Shown here in pieces: positions 27,340 through 35,467 of a stretch of 64,000 bases of DNA. Source of the DNA: Ensifer oleiphilus (GTDB lineage Bacteria; Pseudomonadota; Alphaproteobacteria; Rhizobiales; Rhizobiaceae); contig NZ_JABWDU010000007.1 of the NCBI RefSeq assembly GCF_013371465.1, forward strand, positions 248,001 to 312,000, in the 5' to 3' direction. Numbering within the stretch: the first letter of the stretch is position 1; the number at the start of each line of letters is the position of its first letter. Position numbers and translations under genes: made by a program. The notes beneath the pieces were generated by a model. It did not search any database and was not told where the DNA came from. It saw only the letters and a program-made list of their open reading frames with translations.

Positions 27340-27915
27340 ATGTTTTGTTGCGAAGGCGATAGGAGAGTGTCCCTGTCGCGCCGGCGACCAATTCGGCGGG
27401 AAAGCTTCCGCGACATTCGCCAGCAAGGCATTGTGCTTTTCGAGCTCGATAGCGAGCCGCTGGTGGAGCCGAGGCCGATCGGTCTTGTAGAGCAGTTCAA
27501 GATCGCACGCGAACATTACGAAAGCCGACTTCCGCATGCCATAGGCTTCCTCAGTGTTGCGCGGTTTTGCATAGCCGAAGGCGATGCCGCCCTCGCAGCT
27601 TTCCAGCTCCATCAGGCGATCGAGCACGCCTACTCAACCGTGCTTCTCGTGCTGGAAAACTACGGTCCGCCAACCCACAACCTGCCGTCTCTGCGCGGTT
27701 TTGCCGAAGGTATGGACCGTCGACTAGCAGACGCTTGGCCACACGACCGTCAGCGCCACTCGGCCTGGTTCAATACTATCAACGAGGCCTATGTGAAGGC
27801 GCGGCCGCAAGTGGGCGAAGCCCGCCGTGGAGGTCCCCTCGACGGAGGATTATGTCCCGTGTTTTCCCGCAGCATCTACAGGTTCACGCGATCGACGCCC
27901 GCTAGCCCGTGGTGA
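27340..27915 (+). pseudogene. Nucleotidyltransferase-HEPN protein remnant
   Basis: From about 27405 to 27810 the frame matches the second half of rhizobial nucleotidyltransferase-HEPN fusion proteins: F-R-D-I-R-Q-Q-G-I-V-L-F-E-L-D, then I-A-R-E-H-Y-E-S-R-L-P, A-A-F-Q-L-H-Q-A-I-E-H-A-Y-S-T-V-L-L-V-L, and H-S-A-W-F-N-T-I-N-E-A-Y-V-K-A-R. The N-terminal nucleotidyltransferase domain with its G-S-x-A-R-G motif is absent, and after K-A-R the normal C-terminus is lost. It is a relic of what may have been another toxin-antitoxin-like element. No ribosome site is evident at 27340. Confidence 0.65.
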
Positions 27916-28117
27916 TCAGGATCAGGAGAACGAAGACCACCAGCACCATGGCGAGCGCGGGAATGATGATGGCGGGATAACCGAAGGTGACGATCGCCAG
28001 CAGCCAGATCAGCACACAGTTGACGAGGAACAGCACCTTGGCGGTGCCGGAGCCCCGCACCGCTTCCTTGAGCATCCAGCCGAACACCGGCACGTGATAG
28101 ACCATTTTCGCAATCAT
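27902..28117 (-). CDS. Small inner-membrane protein (71 aa)
   Basis: A 71-residue protein with two strongly hydrophobic segments (about residues 28-48 and 49-69) and a short amphipathic N-terminus (M-V-Y-H-V-P-V-F-G-W-M-L-K-E-A-V). I do not recognise a named family. A GAAAGG sequence precedes the ATG. It lies 73 bases after the Crp/Fnr regulator on the same strand, so the two may be co-transcribed. Confidence 0.65.
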   Translation of the reverse strand: MIAKMVYHVPVFGWMLKEAVRGSGTAKVLFLVNCVLIWLLAIVTFGYPAIIIPALAMVLVVFVLLILITTG

Positions 28118-28190
28118 TGTTTTTGAGCCTTTCTATGGGGTGGACGTAAAGCCCGCCGTGATCTGTTGGGAGTGGCCGGTCGCGCGCGGG

Positions 28191-28877
28191 TCAGTCCCGG
28201 CGCGCCAATCCGGCCAGTGCCCGCAATTGCTGTTCGTCGAGGATGCGCACCGTCTTTGGGTGGTTGAAGTCGATGAGGCCGTCGCGCTTGAAACGGTTGA
28301 GACAGCGGCTGACGGTCTCGACCGTGAGGCCCAGCCAATCGGCAAGATCGGCGCGCGAGAGATAGAGATTGAAGCTGAACAGGTTCCGGCTGGCCGCCCT
28401 GCCGCGCCATGCGAATTGATCCGCGAGATCGATGAGCGCCGTTGCAACCTTTTCCGTCGCGGTCTTGCGGCCGAGCAGGGTCGCATGCGCCTGCATCCGG
28501 TGTAGCGTCGCCTTCAGTTCGGCGGCGACATCTGGTCCCTGGTCGCCATCGTCGACGTTGCTGCCGGCGAGCGTCTCTATCCGTGCGAAGGTCAGTGTTT
28601 CGGCGGTGGCGATATTGCGACCGTCATGGGTGAAGCCGAACAGGCGCCCGGGGCCAAGCACGTCGGTGATCTGGCGGCGCCCATCGTCGAGCAATTGCGA
28701 CAGTGCGACACAGCCGTCGACGACGCGATAGAGATGGCGATTTCGCCCGCCCTGGAACAGCAACGTGGCATGTTCGCCAACCAGACGCTGGCGGTTGGGG
28801 GACAGTTTTGCCGTCGAGAAGGCGGCGGAGGGGGGCGGCGGAAGCGTTGTTTCCGCAAAAGTGCTGGTATCGGGCAT
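28191..28877 (-). CDS. Crp/Fnr-family transcriptional regulator (FixK-like, no Fe-S cysteines)
   Basis: A 228-residue regulator with an N-terminal cyclic-nucleotide-like barrel (L-Y-R-V-V-D-G-C-V-A-L-S-Q, then L-G-P-G-R-L-F-G-F) and a C-terminal winged helix (L-S-R-A-D-L-A-D-W-L-G-L-T-V-E-T-V-S-R-C-L). The V-E-T-V-S-R recognition helix is of the FNR/FixK kind, which reads TTGAT-type boxes. The cysteine cluster near the N-terminus needed for a 4Fe-4S sensor is absent, so it is FixK-like rather than FNR-like. Targets unknown. Confidence 0.85.
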   Translation of the reverse strand: MPDTSTFAETTLPPPPSAAFSTAKLSPNRQRLVGEHATLLFQGGRNRHLYRVVDGCVALSQLLDDGRRQITDVLGPGRLFGFTHDGRNIATAETLTFARIETLAGSNVDDGDQGPDVAAELKATLHRMQAHATLLGRKTATEKVATALIDLADQFAWRGRAASRNLFSFNLYLSRADLADWLGLTVETVSRCLNRFKRDGLIDFNHPKTVRILDEQQLRALAGLARRD

Positions 28878-28977
28878 GGGTGGGCGATCCGTATTGCGAT
28901 CTCGTCGGGATCGTCGCTATGCGACGCGCCACAGATCAGGCATCAGCGTTCCGTCACGATCGGCCGTGACTTGGGTT

Positions 28978-29355
28978 TCAGATGTGAAATCTTGAAGCTG
29001 GCGGCCCGCGCGGGCTCGCATTGGGTGGAAGCTGCGATCGGGCGGATCCGCCCGGCTGTGCCGGTGGCAGGACCTTTCCGGTCTTGCGAACGATCGTGTC
29101 CGTGGCGCCGGCCGGCGCCGGCGGGAGGGCCCAGAAGATGCGACAGGCGCCGCAGAAGTGGCTGTGGGAGAGTTGTTTGCCGTTGCCGTCGTCGTTGCCG
29201 GCTCCGGGCAGGCAGAGGTCAGGCAGGGAACCGTCGGGGAGCACGAACTGCGCGCGCTCCGCCGGCGACAGCGCCGCTGCGGCCGCGGGCGCCTGGTGCG
29301 CGAAGCCGAGAAGCAGCACGGCCAATGCGCCAAACATGCGCATGGCCTGCTGCAT
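28978..29355 (-). CDS. Secreted small protein, DUF2946-like
   Basis: A 125-residue protein with a signal peptide (A-M-R-M-F-G-A-L-A-V-L-L-L-G-F-A-H-Q-A-P-A-A-A) and a low-complexity, proline-rich mature part containing L-P-D-L-C-L-P-G and H-S-H-F-C-G-A-C-R. The cysteine/histidine motif recalls DUF2946 proteins, often linked to copper, but the match is by eye. Start 29355 has GAGGA five bases upstream. It is read away from the tct operon end and toward the Crp/Fnr gene, 100 bases further. Confidence 0.5.
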   Translation of the reverse strand: MQQAMRMFGALAVLLLGFAHQAPAAAAALSPAERAQFVLPDGSLPDLCLPGAGNDDGNGKQLSHSHFCGACRIFWALPPAPAGATDTIVRKTGKVLPPAQPGGSARSQLPPNASPRGPPASRFHI

Positions 29356-29385
29356 TCTTGTCCTCGTGCGAGGCTTCATTCTATC

Positions 29386-29431
29386 CGCCTATCCCTATCC
29401 CTATGCCGATCTGTCGGCTCAGGGATAGGCG
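29386..29431. terminator. Inverted repeat between tctA and the secreted protein gene
   Basis: CGCCTATCCCT (29386-29396) is the exact reverse complement of AGGGATAGGCG (29421-29431), with a smaller CCGA/TCGG stem nested inside. It lies 62 bases past the tctA stop. No T tract follows. It could end the tct transcript or act in the leader of the next gene. Confidence 0.45.
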
Positions 29432-29492
29432 AGGTTCTTGACAAAGCTCAATGTGGCAAACCGCGCAGGGGCAGAATGCCGCATCCCCTGGA

Positions 29493-31001
29493 TCACTCTT
29501 CCTCGACGAAGACCTGCTCGCGTTTGGCCTTGACGCTCGGCAGGAACACAACCACCAACACCATGGCGGCGATGAACAGCAGGATCGCGCTTATAGGGCG
29601 GGTAACGAAGGTGGTCGGGTCGCCGCGCGACAGGATCATCGCCCGCCGCAGGTTTTCCTCGAGCAGCGGGCCGAGGACGAAGCCGAGCAGGAGCGGGGCG
29701 GGTTCGCAACGCAGCTTCAAAAGCAGGTAGCCGACGAGACCGAAGAAGGCGACGGCATAGAGGTCGTAGACGTTGGAGTTGACGCTGTAGACGCCGATCG
29801 AGCAGAAGGCCATGATGATCGGGAAGAGCACGTAGTACGGGATCTTCAGCAGCCGCACCCACAGCCCGATCAAGGGCAGGTTCAAGACCACCAGCATCAG
29901 GTTGCCGATCCACATCGAGGCGATGATGCCCCAGAACAGCGCCGGTTGTTCGGAGGCGACGTTCGGGCCGGGCACGATGCCCTGGATGATCATCGCGCCG
30001 ATCATCAGCGCCATGACCGGATTGGCCGGAATGCCGAGGGTCAAGAGCGGGATGAACGAGGTCTGGGCGCCGGCATTGTTGGCGCTTTCCGGGCCGGCGA
30101 CGCCGGCGATGGCGCCGTGGCCGAACTCTTCCGGCCGGTCGGAGACACGTTTCTCGACGGTATAGGAGGCGAAGGCCGCAAGGATGGCGCCGCCGCCGGG
30201 CAGGATGCCGAGCGCCGAGCCGATGGCCGTGCCGCGCAGGACCGGGCCGACCATGCGCTTGAAGTCGTCGCGCGTCGGCATCAGGTCGGTGACCTTGGCC
30301 ATCAGCACGTCGCGGGTGCGTTCGTTTTCGAGGTTGCGCAGGATTTCGGCGATGCCGAAGACGCCGACCGCCAGGGCAACGAAGTTCAGACCATCGGAAT
30401 ACTCCCGGATCCCCAGCGTGAAGCGTGGCGTGCCGGTGTAGATGTCGGTGCCGACCAGGCCGAGCAGGAGCCCGAGCGCCACCATCGCCAGGGCCTTGAC
30501 GATCGACCCGTGTGCCAGCGCGATCGAGGAGACGAGGCCGACGATCATCAGCGAGAAGTATTCGGCCGCGCCGAACTTCAGCGCGATCTCGGTGAGCGGC
30601 GGCGCGAAGACCGCGACAAGAAAAGTCGAGACCGTACCGGCGAAGAACGAGCCGAGCGCGGCGATGGCAAGCGCTGCGCCAGCGCGGCCCTTGCGGGCCA
30701 TCTGGTAGCCGTCGATCGCCGTGACGGCGGACGAGGATTCGCCCGGCATGTTGATAAGGATCGCCGTGGTCGAGCCGCCATACTGCGCGCCGTAGTAGAT
30801 GCCAGCGAGCATGATCAGCGAAGAGACCGGCTCCAGCTGAAAGGTGATCGGCAGCAGCATGGCGATGGTCGCCGTTGCACCGATGCCGGGAAGCACGCCG
30901 ATCAGCGTGCCGAGCAGAACGCCGATCAGGCAGAAGAACAGGTTTTCCGGCGAGGCCGCCGTTGTAAAGCCGAGGGCGAGATTGCTGAAAAGATCCATCA
31001 T
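29493..31001 (-). CDS. tctA: Tripartite tricarboxylate transporter, large permease TctA
   Basis: Inner-membrane permease of 502 residues with about 11-12 hydrophobic helices. TctA hallmarks: G-V-L-P-G-I-G-A-T-A-T-I-A-M-L-L-P near residue 37, Y-Y-G-A-Q-Y-G-G-S-T-T-A-I-L-I-N-M-P-G, and later G-I-L-P-G-G-G-A-I-L-A-A-F with P-E-S-A-N-N-A-G-A-Q. It imports a carboxylate together with TctB and the TctC binding protein. GGAGACGG precedes the ATG, and it starts 7 bases after the tctB stop. Confidence 0.93.
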   Translation of the reverse strand: MMDLFSNLALGFTTAASPENLFFCLIGVLLGTLIGVLPGIGATATIAMLLPITFQLEPVSSLIMLAGIYYGAQYGGSTTAILINMPGESSSAVTAIDGYQMARKGRAGAALAIAALGSFFAGTVSTFLVAVFAPPLTEIALKFGAAEYFSLMIVGLVSSIALAHGSIVKALAMVALGLLLGLVGTDIYTGTPRFTLGIREYSDGLNFVALAVGVFGIAEILRNLENERTRDVLMAKVTDLMPTRDDFKRMVGPVLRGTAIGSALGILPGGGAILAAFASYTVEKRVSDRPEEFGHGAIAGVAGPESANNAGAQTSFIPLLTLGIPANPVMALMIGAMIIQGIVPGPNVASEQPALFWGIIASMWIGNLMLVVLNLPLIGLWVRLLKIPYYVLFPIIMAFCSIGVYSVNSNVYDLYAVAFFGLVGYLLLKLRCEPAPLLLGFVLGPLLEENLRRAMILSRGDPTTFVTRPISAILLFIAAMVLVVVFLPSVKAKREQVFVEEE

Positions 31002-31008
31002 CCGTCTC

Positions 31009-31470
31009 CTAGAACTGGGTCCAGGGGCCGAAGCGCTGGAAGGGCAAGCCGAGGCCGTAGCTGAAGACTGCGACGGAAAAAGCCGTGAGAGCCAGCGACA
31101 GCGCGATGGCGGTGAGCGGCTTCATCCGGCCGGAGGCGAAGCAGGCGATCAGGGCCGTGAAGAACAACGAGGGGACGAAACCGAGGCCACGCACCGTCAG
31201 GCCGAAGAAGACCGGCGCCGGCAGGATGAACAGCATGCCGCGCAGCGCGATCGGCCCGATCGGCTCGCCCTCGACCCGGGTTGACTGAACGAGGATCACG
31301 ATCCCGAGAAGCGTCAGGATGACGGCCAGCACCAGCGGGAAATAACCGGGCCCCATGCGGAAGGCGGTGCCGAGTTCGAGGTTGAAGGCCTGCCAGGCGA
31401 AAAACAGCCCGACGGCCGTGAGAATGCCGCCGCAGAGCGCATTGGTGCTGTCGAAGGAGATTGATTTCAT
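31009..31470 (-). CDS. tctB: Tripartite tricarboxylate transporter, small permease TctB
   Basis: Small membrane subunit, 153 residues with four hydrophobic helices. The TctB pattern is present: G-G-I-L-T-A-V-G-L-F-F-A, then F-R-M-G-P-G-Y-F-P-L-V-L-A-V-I-L between helices 1 and 2. ATG 31470 (M-K-S-I-S-F-D) has GGGGA upstream; the frame from 31611 adds a charged stretch with no family match. It lies between tctC, from which a terminator separates it, and tctA. Confidence 0.85.
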   Translation of the reverse strand: MKSISFDSTNALCGGILTAVGLFFAWQAFNLELGTAFRMGPGYFPLVLAVILTLLGIVILVQSTRVEGEPIGPIALRGMLFILPAPVFFGLTVRGLGFVPSLFFTALIACFASGRMKPLTAIALSLALTAFSVAVFSYGLGLPFQRFGPWTQF

Positions 31471-31656
31471 CGTGTCCCCATTTGGTTCTTTTGGCTTTTC
31501 GTCGGCCGGAAAGGCCAAACGCAAGCTCGGACTGCCAGGTGCCGGCGGTGTCGTGCGATGACTATGTTCGGGCAACACCTCTTGGGTATCGCGGGAGCCA
31601 ACTTCCGGCACGAATGAGCATCCACCTTATGCGAATGCGCTGCATCAGGCGGAAAA

Positions 31657-31699
31657 CCCGCCACGATCCTGGTCTTTCGCGGCGTCGGATCGTGGCGGG
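31657..31699 (-). terminator. Stem-loop with T tract after tctC
   Basis: A 13-pair perfect stem (31699-31687 with 31669-31657 on the minus strand), 17-base loop, followed by TTTT. It begins 13 bases after the tctC stop and before tctB, so it should stop most transcripts after the binding-protein gene and let a minority reach the permeases. Confidence 0.75.
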
Positions 31700-31711
31700 T
31701 ATGACTTCGAT

Positions 31712-32689
31712 TTAGTCGGCGTACTGGCCGGCAGCTTCGATCACCGGCTTCCAGCGGGTGATTTCGCTTTCAAGCTTCGCCTTCAGGGCTGCTGGGGTCG
31801 CCTCGGCATCGCTTGACGGTATCGTGCCGAGTTCGCCGAAGCGGGCGACGACGTTCGGGTCCTTCAACGCCACCTGCAGAGACTTCGACAGGCGTTCGTT
31901 CACGTCAGCGGGCGTGCCCTTCGGCGTGTAAACGCCGTGCCAAATGCCTACCTGCAGACCGGAAAGTCCGCCTTCCGTCGTCGTCGGGAGGTCCGGGAAG
32001 ACCTTGAGGCGCTCGGGCGAGGTGACGGCATAGGCCTTGATGGTGCCGCCCTGGATCTGCTTGGTGGTGTTGGTGGTCTGGTCGCACATGATGTCGACCT
32101 GCCCGCCGAGCAGGTCTGTCATGGCCGGACCGGTGCCCTTGTAGGGAACGGTCGTCAGCGGCGTTTCGATGGCGCTCATGAACATCATGCCGCAAAGGTG
32201 CGAGGCAGCGCCGATGCCGGCATTGGCAACGGTGACCGTATCCTTGTTGGCCTTGGCGTATTCGACCAGTCCCTTGAGATCGGTCGGCTCGAGATCTTTG
32301 CGCGCGACGATCGTCATCGGCACCTCGGTGACGAGGCCGACATATTCGAAGGCGTTGAGCGTGTCGTAGGCGAGCTTGCGGTAGAGCGTGGCGCTGGTCG
32401 CCATGCCGATGTGGTGGAGCAGAACGGTGTAGCCATCCGGATCGGCCTGGGCGACACGACCGGCGCCGAGCGTGCCGCCGGCGCCGCCGACGTTCTCGAC
32501 GATGATCTGCTGGCCGAGGTCCTTCGACATGGATTCGGCGACGAGCCGTGCGACAGTATCCGTCGGGCCGCCGGCCGAGAACGGAACGACCATGGTGATC
32601 GAGCGGTCGGGATAGGTCTGCGCATTGGCGGAAGCGGCAGAAAGCGACAGGGCGGCAACGGCGCCCAGAAGCGCATTCAGGGTTTTCAT
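31712..32689 (-). CDS. tctC: Tripartite tricarboxylate transporter substrate-binding protein (TctC/Bug family)
   Basis: Periplasmic binding protein of 325 residues. Signal peptide M-K-T-L-N-A-L-L-G-A-V-A-A-L-S-L, cleaved after A-N-A. The Bug-family signatures follow: Y-P-D-R-S-I-T-M-V-V-P-F-S-A-G-G-P-T-D, and G-A-G-G-T-L-G-A. GGAGGAAAAG lies just before ATG 32689; the longer frame to 32884 has no signal peptide. Ligands in this family are carboxylates such as citrate or aromatic acids and cannot be told here. Confidence 0.92.
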   Translation of the reverse strand: MKTLNALLGAVAALSLSAASANAQTYPDRSITMVVPFSAGGPTDTVARLVAESMSKDLGQQIIVENVGGAGGTLGAGRVAQADPDGYTVLLHHIGMATSATLYRKLAYDTLNAFEYVGLVTEVPMTIVARKDLEPTDLKGLVEYAKANKDTVTVANAGIGAASHLCGMMFMSAIETPLTTVPYKGTGPAMTDLLGGQVDIMCDQTTNTTKQIQGGTIKAYAVTSPERLKVFPDLPTTTEGGLSGLQVGIWHGVYTPKGTPADVNERLSKSLQVALKDPNVVARFGELGTIPSSDAEATPAALKAKLESEITRWKPVIEAAGQYAD

Positions 32690-32944
32690 CTTTTCCTCCC
32701 GGATGAAATAGCGACCAGCCGGCAAGGCTCCTCCCATGCCGATTCTGGTTGACCCATTTGCGGGCGGAATTTTAGCACAGACAACGGCTTTGCTGTGCAC
32801 GCTTGCGCATTTCTGCCGCCGGTTGTCCGGGTTTGGGTAGAATCTGAAACAACAGGCTCGTTCAGTGGGTGGATTTCCACCCATTGTGGGCCGGGCGGCT
32901 CGACAGGATGTTGCGGCGTCGCATCCGGCCGGACATTCGGGCCG

Positions 32945-33688
32945 CTATTGTTGTCCCGTACGATGCCTCAAATACCGCACTTCGTCCGTTGTCAGCGAAC
33001 GGCTGGCGCCCTTGGCAAGCGCCCCAAGCACGATCTCGCCGATCGAGACACGCACGAGCCGCAAGACCTCGAAACCGAGGACATCGAGCATGCGGCGGAT
33101 CTGACGGTTGCGGCCTTCCTTGAGCTCCACCTCGATCCAGCTGTTCTTATCGCCGCCCCGCAAGTGTTCGGCGCGGGCCGCGCGCAGGTGCTCGCCACCT
33201 TCTGCGACACCGTCGACCATCGCCCGAAGCTTGGCGTCTCCGATCTCGCCCGAGATCTGCACGTGGTAGACCTTGCCGAGATGGGTTTGCGGGTCAAGCA
33301 GACGCTGGGCAAGCACTGTGTCGTTGGTGAAGAGCAGCAGCCCCTCGCTCGCCTTGTCCAATCGTCCGACGGGGGAGAGGAACTGTGCGTCATTATCACC
33401 AAGGCAATCGAAGACCGTCGGGCGCCCCTCCGGATCGTGGCGCGTCGTCACCAGCCCGCGCGGCTTGTTGAGCATCAGGTAGATCTTGTCTTCGGCTTGA
33501 ACGGCCTTGCCGTCGACGGCAAGGTTGTCCTTTTCGATATCGACCCATTGGGCGAGATCCGTGGCCTTGCGGCCACCGATGCTGACCCGACCCTCGAGCA
33601 CCAGCTTTTCCGCCTGCGTGCGCGAGCAGTAGCCGAGCTTGGAAAGGGCGCGAGCGATGGTGACGCGCTTGCCAACATCGCCGGTCAT
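32945..33688 (-). CDS. Pseudouridine synthase, RsuA/RluB/RluE family
   Basis: RNA-modifying enzyme of 247 residues. An S4 domain opens the protein (R-V-T-I-A-R-A-L-S-K-L-G-Y-C-S-R-T-Q-A-E). The catalytic domain has G-R-L-D-K-A-S-E-G-L-L-L-F-T-N-D, whose D is the nucleophile, and later E-G-R-N-R-Q-I-R-R-M-L. I use ATG 33688; the upstream 48 codons of the longest frame are arginine-rich and not conserved. It isomerises one uridine of 16S or 23S rRNA; which one cannot be read here. Confidence 0.9.
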   Translation of the reverse strand: MTGDVGKRVTIARALSKLGYCSRTQAEKLVLEGRVSIGGRKATDLAQWVDIEKDNLAVDGKAVQAEDKIYLMLNKPRGLVTTRHDPEGRPTVFDCLGDNDAQFLSPVGRLDKASEGLLLFTNDTVLAQRLLDPQTHLGKVYHVQISGEIGDAKLRAMVDGVAEGGEHLRAARAEHLRGGDKNSWIEVELKEGRNRQIRRMLDVLGFEVLRLVRVSIGEIVLGALAKGASRSLTTDEVRYLRHRTGQQ

Positions 33689-33797
33689 GCGGCCAGCGCC
33701 TTCGCTTCGTCCTGCTATCGGCCGCTTCTGCCGCACGTCGGGTCGTCTCCGTCCATCTCTGTTGCCGACGCGTCTCGTCAGGCCCGGGAACTGTCGT

Positions 33798-35360
33798 TCA
33801 GTCGACCTTGATATAGCCGATCTGCCGGGCAAGCCAACAGCCGATCGTCAATCCGGAAACGGCGCCCCGTCCGTCGCGGTGGATCCGCACGGTCCAGTCG
33901 CCGGGCGCCGGCGCATCCATGGAACGCTTGCAGCTGAGAAGCCAGATATCGTCCGCGAGCGGCTGCATCGCATGCATCGCGCCCTTGCCGAGCAAGCCGT
34001 CAAAGCCGGCAAAAAGCATGCCGTTGGTCGAGACAATCTCGATCTCGGCGTCGAGCTCGGATGAGCGGTAGCGTCCGGCGATGTCAGGCTTTGCCTTGCC
34101 GGCGATCCTCTGGGCTGTCGTTACGAGGTTCTCGCGCTCGCGCGCCATCTGCAGGCCGGTGTCGTTTGCCGAAAGCGAGACCGCACCGGAGCGGGCGATA
34201 CCATCCATTCCGATCTGCAGGACGTCTCCCGCGGTCGCAAACCGAAGTTCAAGCCGTCCGGCTGGCAAGGGTCGGGTCGACAGAGCAAGGCCGGTCTCCG
34301 GTTCGAGGTAGCTGCCGAATTGCTGACCTTCCCAGGCTCCGACCTCCGCCTCGGCATCGCGGTGGCCGAGCGCGACCTTCATCAGTGCCGTCGCGGCGGC
34401 ATGGGCGTCGGCCTCATGGTTGAACATCACGACGATCGACAGACGTTCGCTGGCCGCGTGCAGGCGGCGGCAGCGAAAGCCGCGCAACGCGCCGCCATGG
34501 CCTGATATCGCGACGTCGCCAATCGTTTCATGGGCCAGGCCAAAGCCGTAGGTTGCCGCGGTCCCATCCGCATAGGTCTGCGGCGCGGATAGTCTGCGGT
34601 AGAGGCCATCGTCGTCGTCGCGTGTCCGGTCGATGAAGCATTCCCAGGCGAGCATGTCGTCAAGCGTCGCCGAAATACCGGCGTCGCCTGCCCAATAGAT
34701 CCGGTTCTCCGCTTCGAAGTAGCCCGTGGTTTCGTTGCCCTCGTAGCCGATCACGCCGTTCGGCGAGATGCTGGTATCGGGGGTGAGCGCCGCGGTCGTC
34801 ATGCCGGCCGGACCGAAGGTGCTGCGGTCGTAGAGTTCGGACAGGGACCGGCCCGTATGGTCCTCGATGAGGTCGGCGAGGATGCGGTAGTTGCCGTTCG
34901 AATAGGAATAGCGCGTGCCCGGCTCGAAATGCGTCGAGCGGGCGCGCGACAGCAGCGGCCGGGCGTCCTCGCGGCGGAAGACACCGTCGGCCATGGCGCC
35001 CTGCAGCACGGTCAGGGCCCAGTAGTCGCGCAGGCCCGACTGGTTGTGGCAGAGATGCGCGACGTTGGGGCGCTTGCCTTCGATCAGCGGCAGGTAGGCG
35101 TCGAGCGCTTTGTCGAGCCTGGCGGGATCGCCGACCGCGTCGAGCAGCACAGCGCAGGTGAAGTGTTTGCTGATCGAGCAGATCGGCAGCAGTGTGCCGG
35201 GTGACATCGGCTTGCGTGCGGCGAGATCGGCATAGCCCCAGACATGCTTCAGGATGACCTCGCCATCCCTGACGACGCCGACGACGCCGCCCGGTCCCCT
35301 GTATTGCTGCGGCAAGGCGAGGACGGCTCGTTCGAGGGCGGGGAGATCCAGGATGGTCAT
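33798..35360 (-). CDS. dap: D-aminopeptidase (DAP, serine peptidase S12 family)
   Basis: A 520-residue penicillin-recognising-type enzyme that releases N-terminal D-amino acids (D-Ala, Gly). It has the DAP length and residues: S62 and K65 in C-S-I-S-K-H, Y153 in Y-S-Y-S-N-G, and the H-G-G at about 288, in the numbering known for the Brucella/Ochrobactrum enzyme. Two C-terminal barrel domains follow. No signal peptide, so it is cytoplasmic. ATG 35360 is preferred to 35369. It might process imported D-peptides but stands alone here. Confidence 0.85.
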   Translation of the reverse strand: MTILDLPALERAVLALPQQYRGPGGVVGVVRDGEVILKHVWGYADLAARKPMSPGTLLPICSISKHFTCAVLLDAVGDPARLDKALDAYLPLIEGKRPNVAHLCHNQSGLRDYWALTVLQGAMADGVFRREDARPLLSRARSTHFEPGTRYSYSNGNYRILADLIEDHTGRSLSELYDRSTFGPAGMTTAALTPDTSISPNGVIGYEGNETTGYFEAENRIYWAGDAGISATLDDMLAWECFIDRTRDDDDGLYRRLSAPQTYADGTAATYGFGLAHETIGDVAISGHGGALRGFRCRRLHAASERLSIVVMFNHEADAHAAATALMKVALGHRDAEAEVGAWEGQQFGSYLEPETGLALSTRPLPAGRLELRFATAGDVLQIGMDGIARSGAVSLSANDTGLQMARERENLVTTAQRIAGKAKPDIAGRYRSSELDAEIEIVSTNGMLFAGFDGLLGKGAMHAMQPLADDIWLLSCKRSMDAPAPGDWTVRIHRDGRGAVSGLTIGCWLARQIGYIKVD

Positions 35361-35467
35361 GGTGCGCAATGCCAGTCGGTCGGGAGGGAAATCTGCCGCC
35401 CGGACGGGCGGATCGGTTTCGTACCTACCGCTCCGTCAGTGCAGTTGCAACCGCGCTCCGTGTCTCC

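Noticed and set aside
29451-31064. Plus-strand open frame of 537 codons over tctA/tctB
   Set aside because: Antisense to clear transporter genes and composed mostly of D, R, G, Q and H residues, the usual mirror of hydrophobic codons.
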